Shown here one piece after another: positions 25,816 through 33,809 of a stretch of DNA of 64,000 bases. The stretch is from Arthrobacter castelli DSM 16402 (GTDB taxonomy: Bacteria > Actinomycetota > Actinomycetes > Actinomycetales > Micrococcaceae). A program made the position numbers and the translations under genes. The first letter of the stretch is position 1. The number at the start of each line of letters is the position of its first letter. Under the pieces are notes generated by a model, which had not been told where the DNA came from, ran no database searches, and saw nothing but the letters and a program-made list of their open reading frames with translations. The stretch covers positions 310,001 through 374,000 of the forward strand of contig NZ_AUMN01000001.1 in the NCBI RefSeq assembly GCF_000430705.1, written 5' to 3'.

Positions 25816-26963
25816 GGATCTGCGTTATCGGAGCAGGCATACTCGGCTTGACGACCGTATACGAATTGTGCTGTCGAGGTCATGATGTCACGATCGTGGA
25901 TCGCGAGCATGCCTTCGCCGGTGCAAGTCACCGCTCATTCGCGTGGATCAATGCGAACAACAAATCACCGGCCTCCTACCATCGGATCAATGCACTAGGC
26001 GTCGAAGAGCATCAACGACTGCAGGATCGGTTTCCTTCGGACAGAGAGTGGGTCCACATGAGCGGAAATATTCTTGCGGACTTTTCGGCCTCATATGCGG
26101 AAACCTACGCAAAGCGCATCGAAACGGCGGACGAAAACGATTACCCAGTTCAGCGGATCAGTCGAGACGAGTTAAAGGCGTTGGAGCCGGAGGTCGAGTG
26201 GCCGGATAATGTCGAAGGCGCTCTATTCTTCCCTGAGGAAGGGTACCTGGACAACGACATCCTCGCTGAAGAGATAATTGCCTCGCTTGAGACGCGTGGC
26301 GTCGGGATAGACCGGGCTGAAGCTGAGCGAATCGACAGTTGCGAATCATCAGCAACTGTTGTATTCACCGACGGCCGTGAGGCACAGTTTGATCGCGTGG
26401 TCATTGCCGCAGGAGCTGGATCACGGGAGCTTGGTGCGACCTCCGGCTGGGAAATCCCGGTCGCTGACCTCTCGACCCCATCGCCTCGGACCCACAGCCT
26501 GCTGGGCCTGACGAAGCCGAAAAATATTGGACTACGCCGAGTCATCATCTCCGACCGCATCAATGTCCGCCCGCGGCACGACGGCAGGATGTGGGTTCAG
26601 GTGCCCGGAATCGAAGTCCGGGTTGAAGAGGGAGAATCACGGAAGCTTCTCTCGGAAGTGGGCTTGGTGATGGAAGCAGAACTTGAGAGGCTTTTTGGCA
26701 AAGAAGTGCCGATGGAGAAAGTGATCTTCAGTGGCCGCAGTTTTCCAGAGGACGGTATGTCGATCGTCGGGCACGTCGATGAGTGGCGAAAAGTCTACTG
26801 CGCCATCACGCACAGCGGGATGACCTTGGCAGCACTTTTCGCACGTCTAACAGCCGACGAACTTGAGGGAGCGGAATCCGAGCTGCTGGCGGACTTCCGG
26901 CCTTCTCGGTTTGCCGGCGAAGTGATTCAACCTGCCGACGACAATTTCATAGGCAAGCAATGA
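25812..26963 (+). CDS. FAD-dependent oxidoreductase, DAO/DadA-like
   Basis: The 383-residue protein begins MRICVIGAGILGLTTVYELCCRGHDVTIVDRE, a DAO-family FAD motif, then AGASHRSFAWINANNKSPASYHRINALG, the loop typical of D-amino-acid dehydrogenase and glycine-oxidase relatives. VVIAAGAGSRELG and PEDGMSIVGHVDEWRKVYCAITHSGMTLAALFARL close the flavin site. It is the second oxidase of the operon and shares an ATGA overlap with the symporter. Two DAO proteins in one operon suggest successive oxidative steps on one imported compound, for example N-demethylation followed by deamination. Confidence 0.87.
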   Translation: MRICVIGAGILGLTTVYELCCRGHDVTIVDREHAFAGASHRSFAWINANNKSPASYHRINALGVEEHQRLQDRFPSDREWVHMSGNILADFSASYAETYAKRIETADENDYPVQRISRDELKALEPEVEWPDNVEGALFFPEEGYLDNDILAEEIIASLETRGVGIDRAEAERIDSCESSATVVFTDGREAQFDRVVIAAGAGSRELGATSGWEIPVADLSTPSPRTHSLLGLTKPKNIGLRRVIISDRINVRPRHDGRMWVQVPGIEVRVEEGESRKLLSEVGLVMEAELERLFGKEVPMEKVIFSGRSFPEDGMSIVGHVDEWRKVYCAITHSGMTLAALFARLTADELEGAESELLADFRPSRFAGEVIQPADDNFIGKQ

Positions 26964-27007
26964 CACTTGACCTTGCGGGGTATTCGGCGGTGCGACCGGC
27001 CACACTC

Positions 27008-27066
27008 CACCGGCGAGTCAGCTCAGAATGTCCTTGGTGCTGAACCGCCCGTAGGCCAGAGCTCCG
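27008..27066. repeat. 59-bp direct repeat, right copy (3' end of the ABC permease gene)
   Basis: This copy is identical to 22395-22453 and is the working copy. Bases 27018-27066 are the last 49 bases of the permease coding sequence and 27008-27017 lie just beyond its stop codon. The preceding bases (ending CTC) belong to the cassette. Confidence 0.95.
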
Positions 27067-27881
27067 AAAACGGCGATGTAGCCCAGCTGCAGCAGCGCAT
27101 TATCGGCGTACGAGTTCCACGCGATGGGTTGGCGCAGCAGGTCGGCGAAGCCGATCCAGTGGTGGCTGAACAGCCAGGGATGGAGCCACTCGAGCTGCGG
27201 GAGGCTATCCAGGATTTGCGACACCACCGCGGCGACCACCGTGGCGGCCATCGCACCGACCGGCATGGTGGTCATGGTGGAAATGAACAGTCCGATGGCG
27301 GTCAGGCCCAGCAGCGAGAGCGTCACGTAGCCGGCCAGCAGCACCAGTCGCACGGCGTATCCGGCGCCGCCGATGGTGTCGCCGGACAGCAGCGTCACGG
27401 GCCCTACGGGAAACAGCATCGCCCCGATGGCCGCTCCGGTGAGCACCACGACGGCGGTCGCGGCGAGGCAGAACAGTCCAGCTCCGGCGAACTTGACCAG
27501 CAGCAGCCGCACCCGGCCGGTGGGGGCGACCAGCAGGTAGCGCAGGGTGCCCAGGTTCGCTTCGCCGGCGATGGTGTCCCCGGCCACCACTCCCACAGTC
27601 AGCGGAAGGAACAGTGGGATGGCGACGGTCAGGGCGGTGAGCGAAACGAAGAGTCCGTTCTGGGTGATGCTGTCCAAAAAGGCCGGTCCACGGCCGGACG
27701 ATGGACCTTCGGTGATCCGGACTGCCACGGCGATCAGGATCGGCACGGCCGCCAGGGCCGCCAGCATGGCCCAGGTACGACGGCGGCGGAACAGCACCGT
27801 GATTTCGGACGCCAACAGCGCGAAACCGGCGTTACGGGTGGAGTTTTCTGGCCCGGCATGTCCGGGGGAGTCAGTGGTCAA
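27018..27881 (-). CDS. ABC transporter permease (ABC-2 type)
   Basis: The 287-residue membrane protein has six hydrophobic segments and the ABC-2 pattern. A cytoplasmic start (ITVLFRRRRTWAMLAALAAVPILIAVAV) is followed by a long external loop, GVVAGDTIAGEANLGTLRYLLVAPTGRVRLLLVKF with the conserved E...G..R coupling helix, and further membrane spans. The last 49 bases are duplicated 4.6 kb away at the far end of an inserted cassette. Its start overlaps the ATPase gene by 11 bases. The substrate is unknown; drug or lipid export is typical for this type. Confidence 0.88.
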   Translation of the reverse strand: MTTDSPGHAGPENSTRNAGFALLASEITVLFRRRRTWAMLAALAAVPILIAVAVRITEGPSSGRGPAFLDSITQNGLFVSLTALTVAIPLFLPLTVGVVAGDTIAGEANLGTLRYLLVAPTGRVRLLLVKFAGAGLFCLAATAVVVLTGAAIGAMLFPVGPVTLLSGDTIGGAGYAVRLVLLAGYVTLSLLGLTAIGLFISTMTTMPVGAMAATVVAAVVSQILDSLPQLEWLHPWLFSHHWIGFADLLRQPIAWNSYADNALLQLGYIAVFGALAYGRFSTKDILS

Positions 27882-28821
27882 TGTCGAACCCCTCTCCGGT
27901 CAGCGCCACGAAGCGGTCCTCCAGACTGGTGGCGTCGGCGGCGAAACCGCGCACTCGCACCCCGGCCGAGACTAGCGCGGCGTTGACGGCCTCGGGGTGC
28001 AGCCCGGGTACGGTCAGGTCCGCCGTGACCGTGGCGGCAGCCATCGGGCCGCCCTGGTCGGGCTGCAGCCCCAGCGAGGCCAATACCTGGCGCGCGTCGC
28101 CAACATCCGGGGTCTCGATCCGAAGCTGGACGTGGTCATGGCCCCGCAGCTCCTCGAGGGTGCCCTGGGCGACCAGTCGCCCGGTGCTCATCACCGCGAC
28201 GTGGGTGCACATCTGTTCCACCTCGGCGAGCAGGTGGCTGGAGACGAAAACTGTGCTGCCGCCGTCGGCCAACGAACGGACGAGGTTGCGCACCTCCCGG
28301 GTCCCTTGCGGATCCAGACCGTTGCTCGGCTCATCCAGGATCAGCAGATCCCGCGGCGTCAGCAGTGCATTGGCAATGCCCAGCCGCTGCTTCATGCCCA
28401 GCGAGTACGCGTGTGCGCGCTTCCCGGCGGCGTGCGAGAGCCCCACCCGCTCCAGCGCTTCATTGACCCGTCGCCGCCTGGTGGAACGCGGCGCATATCG
28501 GTCGGCGGTGTCGAGGCGGTGCAGGTTCGCCCGCCCGGACAGGAATGGATAGAATGCCGGGCCTTCCACGAGGGCACCCACCCGGGGCAGCACTTCCGCT
28601 GCCGCGTCCGGCATCGCGCCATCGAGCAAACGGATGGTTCCGCTGGTGGCCGAGGCCAGTCCCAGCAGCATCCGGATGGTCGTCGTCTTGCCCGAACCGT
28701 TGGGCCCGAGGAAGCCGAACACCGAACCGCGCGGCACTGACAGTCCGACGTCGTCGACCGCCTGCTGGTGCGCGAAAGACTTGGTCAGCCCACTGGTCTC
28801 AATGGCTGCCGGCGCGGTCAC
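27871..28821 (-). CDS. ABC transporter ATP-binding protein
   Basis: The 316-residue ATPase has Walker A GFLGPNGSGKTTTIRMLLG (about 36-54), the Q-loop region PRVGALVEGPAFYPFLSGRANL, signature YSLGMKQRLGIANAL, Walker B LLILDEPSNGLDP and switch SSHLLAEVEQM. The order and the C-terminal extension of about 90 residues are typical of ABC-2 (DrrA-like) exporters. It is GTG-started, overlaps the upstream LolA-like gene by 4 bases and drives the permease that follows. Confidence 0.92.
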   Translation of the reverse strand: MTAPAAIETSGLTKSFAHQQAVDDVGLSVPRGSVFGFLGPNGSGKTTTIRMLLGLASATSGTIRLLDGAMPDAAAEVLPRVGALVEGPAFYPFLSGRANLHRLDTADRYAPRSTRRRRVNEALERVGLSHAAGKRAHAYSLGMKQRLGIANALLTPRDLLILDEPSNGLDPQGTREVRNLVRSLADGGSTVFVSSHLLAEVEQMCTHVAVMSTGRLVAQGTLEELRGHDHVQLRIETPDVGDARQVLASLGLQPDQGGPMAAATVTADLTVPGLHPEAVNAALVSAGVRVRGFAADATSLEDRFVALTGEGFDIDH

Positions 28822-29978
28822 CGTGCCGCGGCGGCCATCAGCGACTCGGCGCTGACGGCACCGATCAGTACCCGGCCGTCGTCGGTGAGCATCACCGAGA
28901 CCAGCTCGGTTTGCAATACCTTGCCGCCATCGACCGGGCGCATCAACTGCTGCAGCGTCCGTTCACCCCGGTTGGAGTCGGGCCTTCCGTCGAGGGCGCT
29001 GTCGGCGGGCAGCGAGAGGATGCTGTTCCAGCCTTCGCCGATCACGGTCGGCTGCTCTGCGGTCTGGCCGGCAGAGCCACCGGGGCCGGGTTCGCTGCCC
29101 GGGCCACGCTGGTGTTCCTTGGCCATCGGGTGCTTCCCCTTGGAGGGCACGTCGGTGACGGAGGCGCTCTGCGGGGGCGTGAACTCGAACAGGCTGTCCG
29201 CCGGCGCCGTGAAGTCGATATCGGTGAAGGTGACTGAGTAGGCCGGCGCTGTGTCGCCCCGGGCAGTGATGGCGAAGCTCAATGGCATGCCGGTCTGCGA
29301 GTCGACGCCGAGGGTGACGGAGCCGATCAGCGTGTCGGATGTCTTCGGCGTCAACTCGAGTTCGTAGGCACTGCGTCCGGCGATCGTGGCTGTCCCCGAG
29401 ACCGTGACGGTGGTGGAGGGTCCGATCTTGGCAAGGAACCGCTCCGCCAGGTCCGCAGGGGCGCCTGGCTTCAGGGCGTGGCCGGGCGTACTGGCGTTGC
29501 CGTGGGGGCTGGCATTCCCCTGCTTCTGCTTCGCGGCGTGGTCGGGCCGCTTGAGGTGGGTGGCCTCGTTGGTGCGGGAATTGTAGGTCCAGACCTCGTC
29601 GTCGTTGACAATGATGTCGCGCTGGGACATCTGTTCCATGATCTGGATGCGCAGTTGCTCGTCGTCCCCCACATGCACCTGCGCCTGGTGCGATCCGGTG
29701 AGCATCTCGAGGGTGTTGGCAGCACCGCCAGTCCCGCCATCGGGCGAAGAGTGCGGCGAGCCGCTGGAGGGCAGTTGGGGCAGACCGAGATCAGAGGTTT
29801 GTTTGACGGTGCCGGAGTATGCGGTGTCATCACTTTCGGCGATGAAGGTGAGCAGTTGCTGCGGCGTCTTGTCCGGCAACTGCGGCGCGGCACCGGCGAC
29901 CGTGGGCACGGTTGCAGCGACGACGACGGCGGCCGGCGCGATGACGGCCGGCATCCAGCGCAGCAGGTTCTTTTTCAT
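28818..29978 (-). CDS. Exported LolA/outer-membrane-lipoprotein-carrier-like protein
   Basis: The 386-residue protein begins with a signal peptide (MKKNLLRWMPAVIAPAAVVVAATVPTVAGAA, cleavage after AGA). The middle resembles the LolA/DUF2092 beta-sheet fold: YSGTVKQTSDLGLP, QIMEQMSQRDIIVNDDEVWTYNSRTNEATHLKRPD, AGRSAYELELTPKTSDTLIGSVTLGVDSQTGMPLSFAI and YSVTFTDIDFTAPADSLFEFTPP. A Gly/Ser-rich region sits between strands. It is co-transcribed with the ABC exporter and may deliver a lipidic ligand to or from it at the outer membrane face. That role is inferred from context. Confidence 0.8.
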   Translation of the reverse strand: MKKNLLRWMPAVIAPAAVVVAATVPTVAGAAPQLPDKTPQQLLTFIAESDDTAYSGTVKQTSDLGLPQLPSSGSPHSSPDGGTGGAANTLEMLTGSHQAQVHVGDDEQLRIQIMEQMSQRDIIVNDDEVWTYNSRTNEATHLKRPDHAAKQKQGNASPHGNASTPGHALKPGAPADLAERFLAKIGPSTTVTVSGTATIAGRSAYELELTPKTSDTLIGSVTLGVDSQTGMPLSFAITARGDTAPAYSVTFTDIDFTAPADSLFEFTPPQSASVTDVPSKGKHPMAKEHQRGPGSEPGPGGSAGQTAEQPTVIGEGWNSILSLPADSALDGRPDSNRGERTLQQLMRPVDGGKVLQTELVSVMLTDDGRVLIGAVSAESLMAAAAR

Positions 29979-30068
29979 AGGTGGCACCTTACGGAACGCA
30001 ACACCCGGTTCGGCGTGTTCTCTATGGGTTAACGCTACACCCGAAGCGGCCGGCAGATAACAGTTTGG

Positions 30069-30097
30069 CCTACCCTGCCCGGAACGGGCAGGGTAGG
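30069..30097. promoter_or_regulatory. Perfect 13-3-13 inverted repeat upstream of the OpuC-like operon
   Basis: CCTACCCTGCCCG (30069-30081), GAA, CGGGCAGGGTAGG (30085-30097) lies between the divergent LolA-like and OpuC-like genes. A TATAGT -10 candidate follows at 30111-30116, so the right arm would cover the -35. It has no U-tract, and neither neighbouring gene reads into it, so an operator or hairpin in the leader is likelier than a terminator. Confidence 0.6.
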
Positions 30098-30144
30098 AGG
30101 CTGGCCCAACTATAGTGACGTAGAAGGGGAAGGGGGATTGACTC

Positions 30145-30789
30145 GTGAATTTCTTCGAATTCCTGGTGGCTCGTAGCGAAGACATGCTGGAGCTGGGGCT
30201 GGGACACGCCGCACTCGTCGGTGCCGCAGTGCTGATTGCAACTGTGATCGGCGTGCTGCTGGGCATTGCAACCTATCGCAAAGAGAAACCCCGCGAGGCA
30301 ATCCTCGCCGTGTGTGGTGCCTTCCTGACCGTTCCCTCGTTCGCCCTGTTCGTCTTGCTGATCGGCCCACTTGGCCTGGGTTGGAAGCCCGTGCTGGTCG
30401 CGCTGACGATGTACGGGCTGCTGCCCATCGTGCGCAACACGATAACCGGGCTGCGTGAGGTGGATCCGGCCATTGTCGAATCGGCCCTCGGGATGGGCAT
30501 GAGCCGCAGACAACGGCTGTTGCGGATCGAGCTACCGCTGGCCTGGCCGGTCATCATCACCGGCGTGCGCGTCACCACCCTCGTGCTGCTCGGCATCGCC
30601 GCGATCGGCTCGATCGTACTCGGCCCCGGCTACGGCGAATTCATCTTCACGGGGCTGGCGCGAGTGGGCACCCCCGTTGCCGTCAACCTGGTGCTCGCTG
30701 GAACCCTCGGCGTGATCGTCCTCGCCATCCTCTTCGACCTTGCCTTCTATCTGCTGCGCAAGATCACGACCTCCCAAGGAATCCGATGA
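30145..30789 (+). CDS. OpuC/ProU-type ABC transporter permease
   Basis: The 214-residue membrane protein matches the quaternary-amine uptake permeases (OpuCB/OpuCD, ProW type). GHAALVGAAVLIATVIGVLLGIATYR is followed by the coupling region EVDPAIVESALGMGMSRRQRLLRIELPLAWPVIITGVRV, then PGYGEFIFTGL. It would import compatible solutes such as glycine betaine, carnitine or choline. The GTG start has AAGGGGG 8 bases upstream. Its end overlaps the ATPase gene by 4 bases (ATGA), starting a four-gene operon. Confidence 0.9.
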   Translation: MNFFEFLVARSEDMLELGLGHAALVGAAVLIATVIGVLLGIATYRKEKPREAILAVCGAFLTVPSFALFVLLIGPLGLGWKPVLVALTMYGLLPIVRNTITGLREVDPAIVESALGMGMSRRQRLLRIELPLAWPVIITGVRVTTLVLLGIAAIGSIVLGPGYGEFIFTGLARVGTPVAVNLVLAGTLGVIVLAILFDLAFYLLRKITTSQGIR

Positions 30790-32006
30790 CCAGTCCAACC
30801 AATGCGACGTCCCATGACGGCCGGGTAATGATCCGGCTCGAGGAACTGACCAAGAAGTTCCCCGGCCAGAAGCAGAACGCGGTCGACAGCTTGACCCTGG
30901 ACATTCCCGAAGGCGACATCGTCGTGCTGGTCGGCCCCTCTGGTTGCGGCAAGACCACCACGATGAAGATGATGAACCGCATCATCGAGCCCAGCTCAGG
31001 GCGGATTATTCTCGATGGCGAAGACGTCACCTCCAGCGACCCGGACCAGCTGAGACGGCGGATCGGCTACGTCATCCAGCAGATCGGCTTGTTTCCGCAC
31101 CAGAGTATCGGCGAGAACGTCGGCACGGTTCCGAAGCTGCTCGGCTGGGACTCCAAGCGCATCTCCACGCGGGTCGATGAACTCCTCGAGATGGTCAACA
31201 TGGAGCCGTCGCAGTTCCGCAACCGGTACCCGAAACAGCTCTCCGGCGGGCAGAAGCAGCGCGTCGGCGTCGCCCGCGCTCTGGGAGCCGACCCGGACGT
31301 GATGCTGATGGACGAGCCCTTCGGCGCCATTGACCCGATCACCCGCGACCGGCTGCAAAACGAATTCCTCCGCCTGCAGTCCGAAGTCCGCAAAACGATC
31401 GTGTTCGTCACCCACGACATCGATGAAGCCATCAAGATGGGCGACCGGATCGCGATTCTGCAGGACGGCTCGCATATTGCGCAGTATGACACCCCGGAAC
31501 AGATCCTCACCGCCCCTGCGAATGACTTCGTCGCAGACTTCATCGGCAAAGGAGCGTCGCTGAAGCGGCTTAACCTCAGCCGGGTTGCCGACATCGGCCT
31601 TAAGCAGTTGCCCACCGTGCAGTTGGGAACCGACCGCGAGGGAGTCATGGCGGCGCTGCGGCAGACGGAACTGAGCGCCGTGCTGGTGCTCGACGGCGAA
31701 GGCAGACCCCTTCGCTGGGTCGGCGCCGAAGATTTGCAACGAGGCGGCGGCCGGCCGCTGGATGAACTCGGTCTGGCTCCCGAAGCCGCCGTGGAGGCCC
31801 GAGCCACCCTCAGCGACGCGCTCAATGAACTGATCACAGCCCGATACAGCATCACTATCGTGGTCGACTCCCGCGGCGTATATCAGGGGGTTGTGGATAT
31901 CGACCAAATCAACGACGCCATCCGCACCATGCGCAGCACTGCCGTCGCAAAAGCCCGTGAGAGCCTGACCGACGACTCAATGGCGGAACAGGGGCGGCTG
32001 CCATGA
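30786..32006 (+). CDS. OpuC/ProU-type ABC ATP-binding protein with C-terminal CBS-like region
   Basis: The 406-residue ATPase has Walker A VGPSGCGKTTTMKMMNRIIEPSSG, signature LSGGQKQRVGVARALGADP, Walker B VMLMDEPFGAIDPITRDRL and switch VTHDIDEAIKMGDRIAIL. The final 130 residues (VMAALRQTELSAVLVLDGEGRPLRWVGAEDL and ITARYSITIVVDSRGVYQGVVDIDQINDAIR) form a CBS pair, which in OpuA-type transporters senses ionic strength. It energises both permeases of this operon and overlaps each neighbour by 4 bases. Confidence 0.92.
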   Translation: MTSPTNATSHDGRVMIRLEELTKKFPGQKQNAVDSLTLDIPEGDIVVLVGPSGCGKTTTMKMMNRIIEPSSGRIILDGEDVTSSDPDQLRRRIGYVIQQIGLFPHQSIGENVGTVPKLLGWDSKRISTRVDELLEMVNMEPSQFRNRYPKQLSGGQKQRVGVARALGADPDVMLMDEPFGAIDPITRDRLQNEFLRLQSEVRKTIVFVTHDIDEAIKMGDRIAILQDGSHIAQYDTPEQILTAPANDFVADFIGKGASLKRLNLSRVADIGLKQLPTVQLGTDREGVMAALRQTELSAVLVLDGEGRPLRWVGAEDLQRGGGRPLDELGLAPEAAVEARATLSDALNELITARYSITIVVDSRGVYQGVVDIDQINDAIRTMRSTAVAKARESLTDDSMAEQGRLP

Positions 32007-32797
32007 CTTCAGCCGCTGAAGCTCGAAAGCATGACAAGGACCAGGTCGTCTCGACGCCGGCGCGGACCTCCCGCCGCACCCTGACCGGGTATCTGGCCTT
32101 GCCGGTGATCCTGGCGGCGGTGTGTTTGGCGATGTACTTGTGGATCTCCTCGCTGGAGCTGGACAGCATCGAGGCGCGCTCACTGAACGCCTCGTCGCTG
32201 GCCATCGCCACGTGGGAGCACGTCCAGCTCACGGCCGTCTCCACCGTGATCACCCTGCTGATCGCGGTTCCCGCCGGGATCATCCTGACGCGTCCCTTCA
32301 CCGGACGGGTGCGTCCGTACCTGTTGACCCTGCTCAACCTGGGTCAGGCCGTGCCCACCATTGCGATCCTGGTGCTGCTGGCAGTGGCGTGGCTATTCCT
32401 GGGGTTCCAAGCCGCCATCGTCGGGTTGGTGCTGTACGCGATCGTGCCGGTGCTGTTGAACACCATGGTCGGACTGGAACAGGTCGACGACTCCATCCTC
32501 GAGGCGGCGCGCGGCATGGGCTATTCAAAGATGGGCGCCCTGCGCAAAATCGAGCTGCCGCTGTCCGTGCCGATCATCCTGGCCGGCGTGCGCACTGCGC
32601 TGATCATCAATGTGGGCACCGCGACCCTGGCGGCGTATATCAACGCCGGCGGCCTGGGCGAAATTATTGTGGCCGGGCTGTCCACCAACCGTGTGACCGT
32701 GCAGATCGTGGGTGCTGCTCTGACGGCGGTGCTGGCATTGCTGATTGACTACATTGCCGGCCTGGCTGAAGACATGCTGCGGCCTGAAGGACTGTGA
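32003..32797 (+). CDS. OpuC/ProU-type ABC transporter permease (second)
   Basis: The 264-residue protein is a second permease of the same family, with EHVQLTAVSTVITLLIAVPAGIILTRPFTGR and the coupling helix EQVDDSILEAARGMGYSKMGALRKIELPLSVPIILAGVRTALIINVGTATLAAYINAGGLGEII. A hydrophilic N-terminal tail of about 30 residues precedes the first membrane span. With two different permeases, one ATPase and one binding protein, the operon has the full OpuC set. Confidence 0.9.
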   Translation: MTSAAEARKHDKDQVVSTPARTSRRTLTGYLALPVILAAVCLAMYLWISSLELDSIEARSLNASSLAIATWEHVQLTAVSTVITLLIAVPAGIILTRPFTGRVRPYLLTLLNLGQAVPTIAILVLLAVAWLFLGFQAAIVGLVLYAIVPVLLNTMVGLEQVDDSILEAARGMGYSKMGALRKIELPLSVPIILAGVRTALIINVGTATLAAYINAGGLGEIIVAGLSTNRVTVQIVGAALTAVLALLIDYIAGLAEDMLRPEGL

Positions 32798-32849
32798 GGC
32801 AACCAAACGGCCCGACGACGACGGCGGGCCCGGACCGAGAAGAGGAACA

Positions 32850-33806
32850 GTGAACACCACTTACCGAAAGACAAAGATGATGGCCGCCTTTGCAGCCATC
32901 CTGGGACTTACGCTGACCGCCTGCGGCGGCGGTTCGGACGACGGCGGCAACGCCGGCGGGGGAGACGGCGGCGGGAAACTGGCCGGCGCCGAGCTGGCCG
33001 TGGGCTCGAAGGAATTCACCGAATCCAAAATCCTCGGCCAGATCACGGCCCTTGCATTGGAGGATGCCGGCGCGGAGGTCAACGAACGGATGGGCATCTC
33101 CGGCAGCGCCACCGTCCGTGAGGCGCTGGAGAGCGGTGAGATCGACATGTATTGGGATTACACCGGTACCGGCTGGGTCAACATCCTCGGCAACACCACC
33201 AAGAATGTTCCCGACGACCTGTATCAGGCGGTGAACAAGGCCGACAAGAAGAAGAACAACGTCGTGTGGCTGGAACCGGCGCCGTTCGAGAATACCTACC
33301 GTATCGCCGTGCCTGAAGAGTTCGGCCAGGAAAACAACCTGACCAACATGACCGAGGCGGCTGAGTTCATCCGGAACAATCCCGACCAGGGCGCGGTCTG
33401 TGCCGCCAGCGAGTTCATCAACCGCAGCGACGGGCTGCCCGGGCTGGAAAAGTTCTACAACTTCGAATTCTCCGAGGTGGTCGAGCTGGACCTGAACCTG
33501 ATTTACACACAGATCGGCGAGTCCTGCAACTTCGGTGAGGTCTTCTCCACCGACGCCAGGATCGTCTCCAACAACCTCACGGTGCTCGAGGATGACAAGG
33601 GCTTCTTCGTGGAGTATCAGGGTGCGCTGACCATGCGTCAGGAAGTCCTGAAGCAGCACCCGGCGATTGAGAAGATCATGGCCCCGATCAGTGCAGCGTT
33701 GACCGACGAAGTCATCACCGAGCTTAACGGCAAGGTGGACACCGAAGGCCAGCTCGAACGTGACGTCGCCGAGGAATGGCTGAAGAGCGAAGGCTTCATC
33801 GAGTAG
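32850..33806 (+). CDS. OpuCC-type glycine betaine/choline-binding lipoprotein
   Basis: From GTG 32850 the 318-residue protein has a lipoprotein signal (KMMAAFAAILGLTLTACGGG, lipid-anchored Cys) and a Gly/Asp-rich linker. The substrate-binding domain follows: AELAVGSKEFTESKILGQITALALEDAGAEV, SGSATVREALESGEIDMYWDYTGTGWVN and VVELDLNLIYTQIGESCNFGEVFSTDARI. This is the OpuAC/osmoprotectant fold, with Trp/Tyr residues available for a cation-pi cage around a quaternary amine. It ends the operon. AGAGGAA is the ribosome-binding site. Confidence 0.9.
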   Translation: MNTTYRKTKMMAAFAAILGLTLTACGGGSDDGGNAGGGDGGGKLAGAELAVGSKEFTESKILGQITALALEDAGAEVNERMGISGSATVREALESGEIDMYWDYTGTGWVNILGNTTKNVPDDLYQAVNKADKKKNNVVWLEPAPFENTYRIAVPEEFGQENNLTNMTEAAEFIRNNPDQGAVCAASEFINRSDGLPGLEKFYNFEFSEVVELDLNLIYTQIGESCNFGEVFSTDARIVSNNLTVLEDDKGFFVEYQGALTMRQEVLKQHPAIEKIMAPISAALTDEVITELNGKVDTEGQLERDVAEEWLKSEGFIE

Positions 33807-33809
33807 AAG

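Larger units (their letters stand above)
22395..27066. mobile_element. Putative integrated metabolic cassette bounded by 59-bp direct repeats
   Basis: A unit of 4,613 bp (one repeat plus 4,554 bp of unique DNA) carries hutC-type regulator, two FAD oxidases and an SSS symporter. The right repeat completes the permease gene and the left repeat is the displaced original end, the usual outcome of integration at a gene 3' end. The cassette genes look less G+C-rich by eye than the flanks (not computed). No integrase, transposase or origin is present, so mobility would need an enzyme acting in trans. Recombination or duplication without a dedicated enzyme is the alternative. Confidence 0.6.

Noticed and set aside
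30069-30097. The 13-bp inverted repeat as a transcription terminator
   Set aside because: It lies between divergent promoters and lacks a T-rich tail, and no gene reads toward it.
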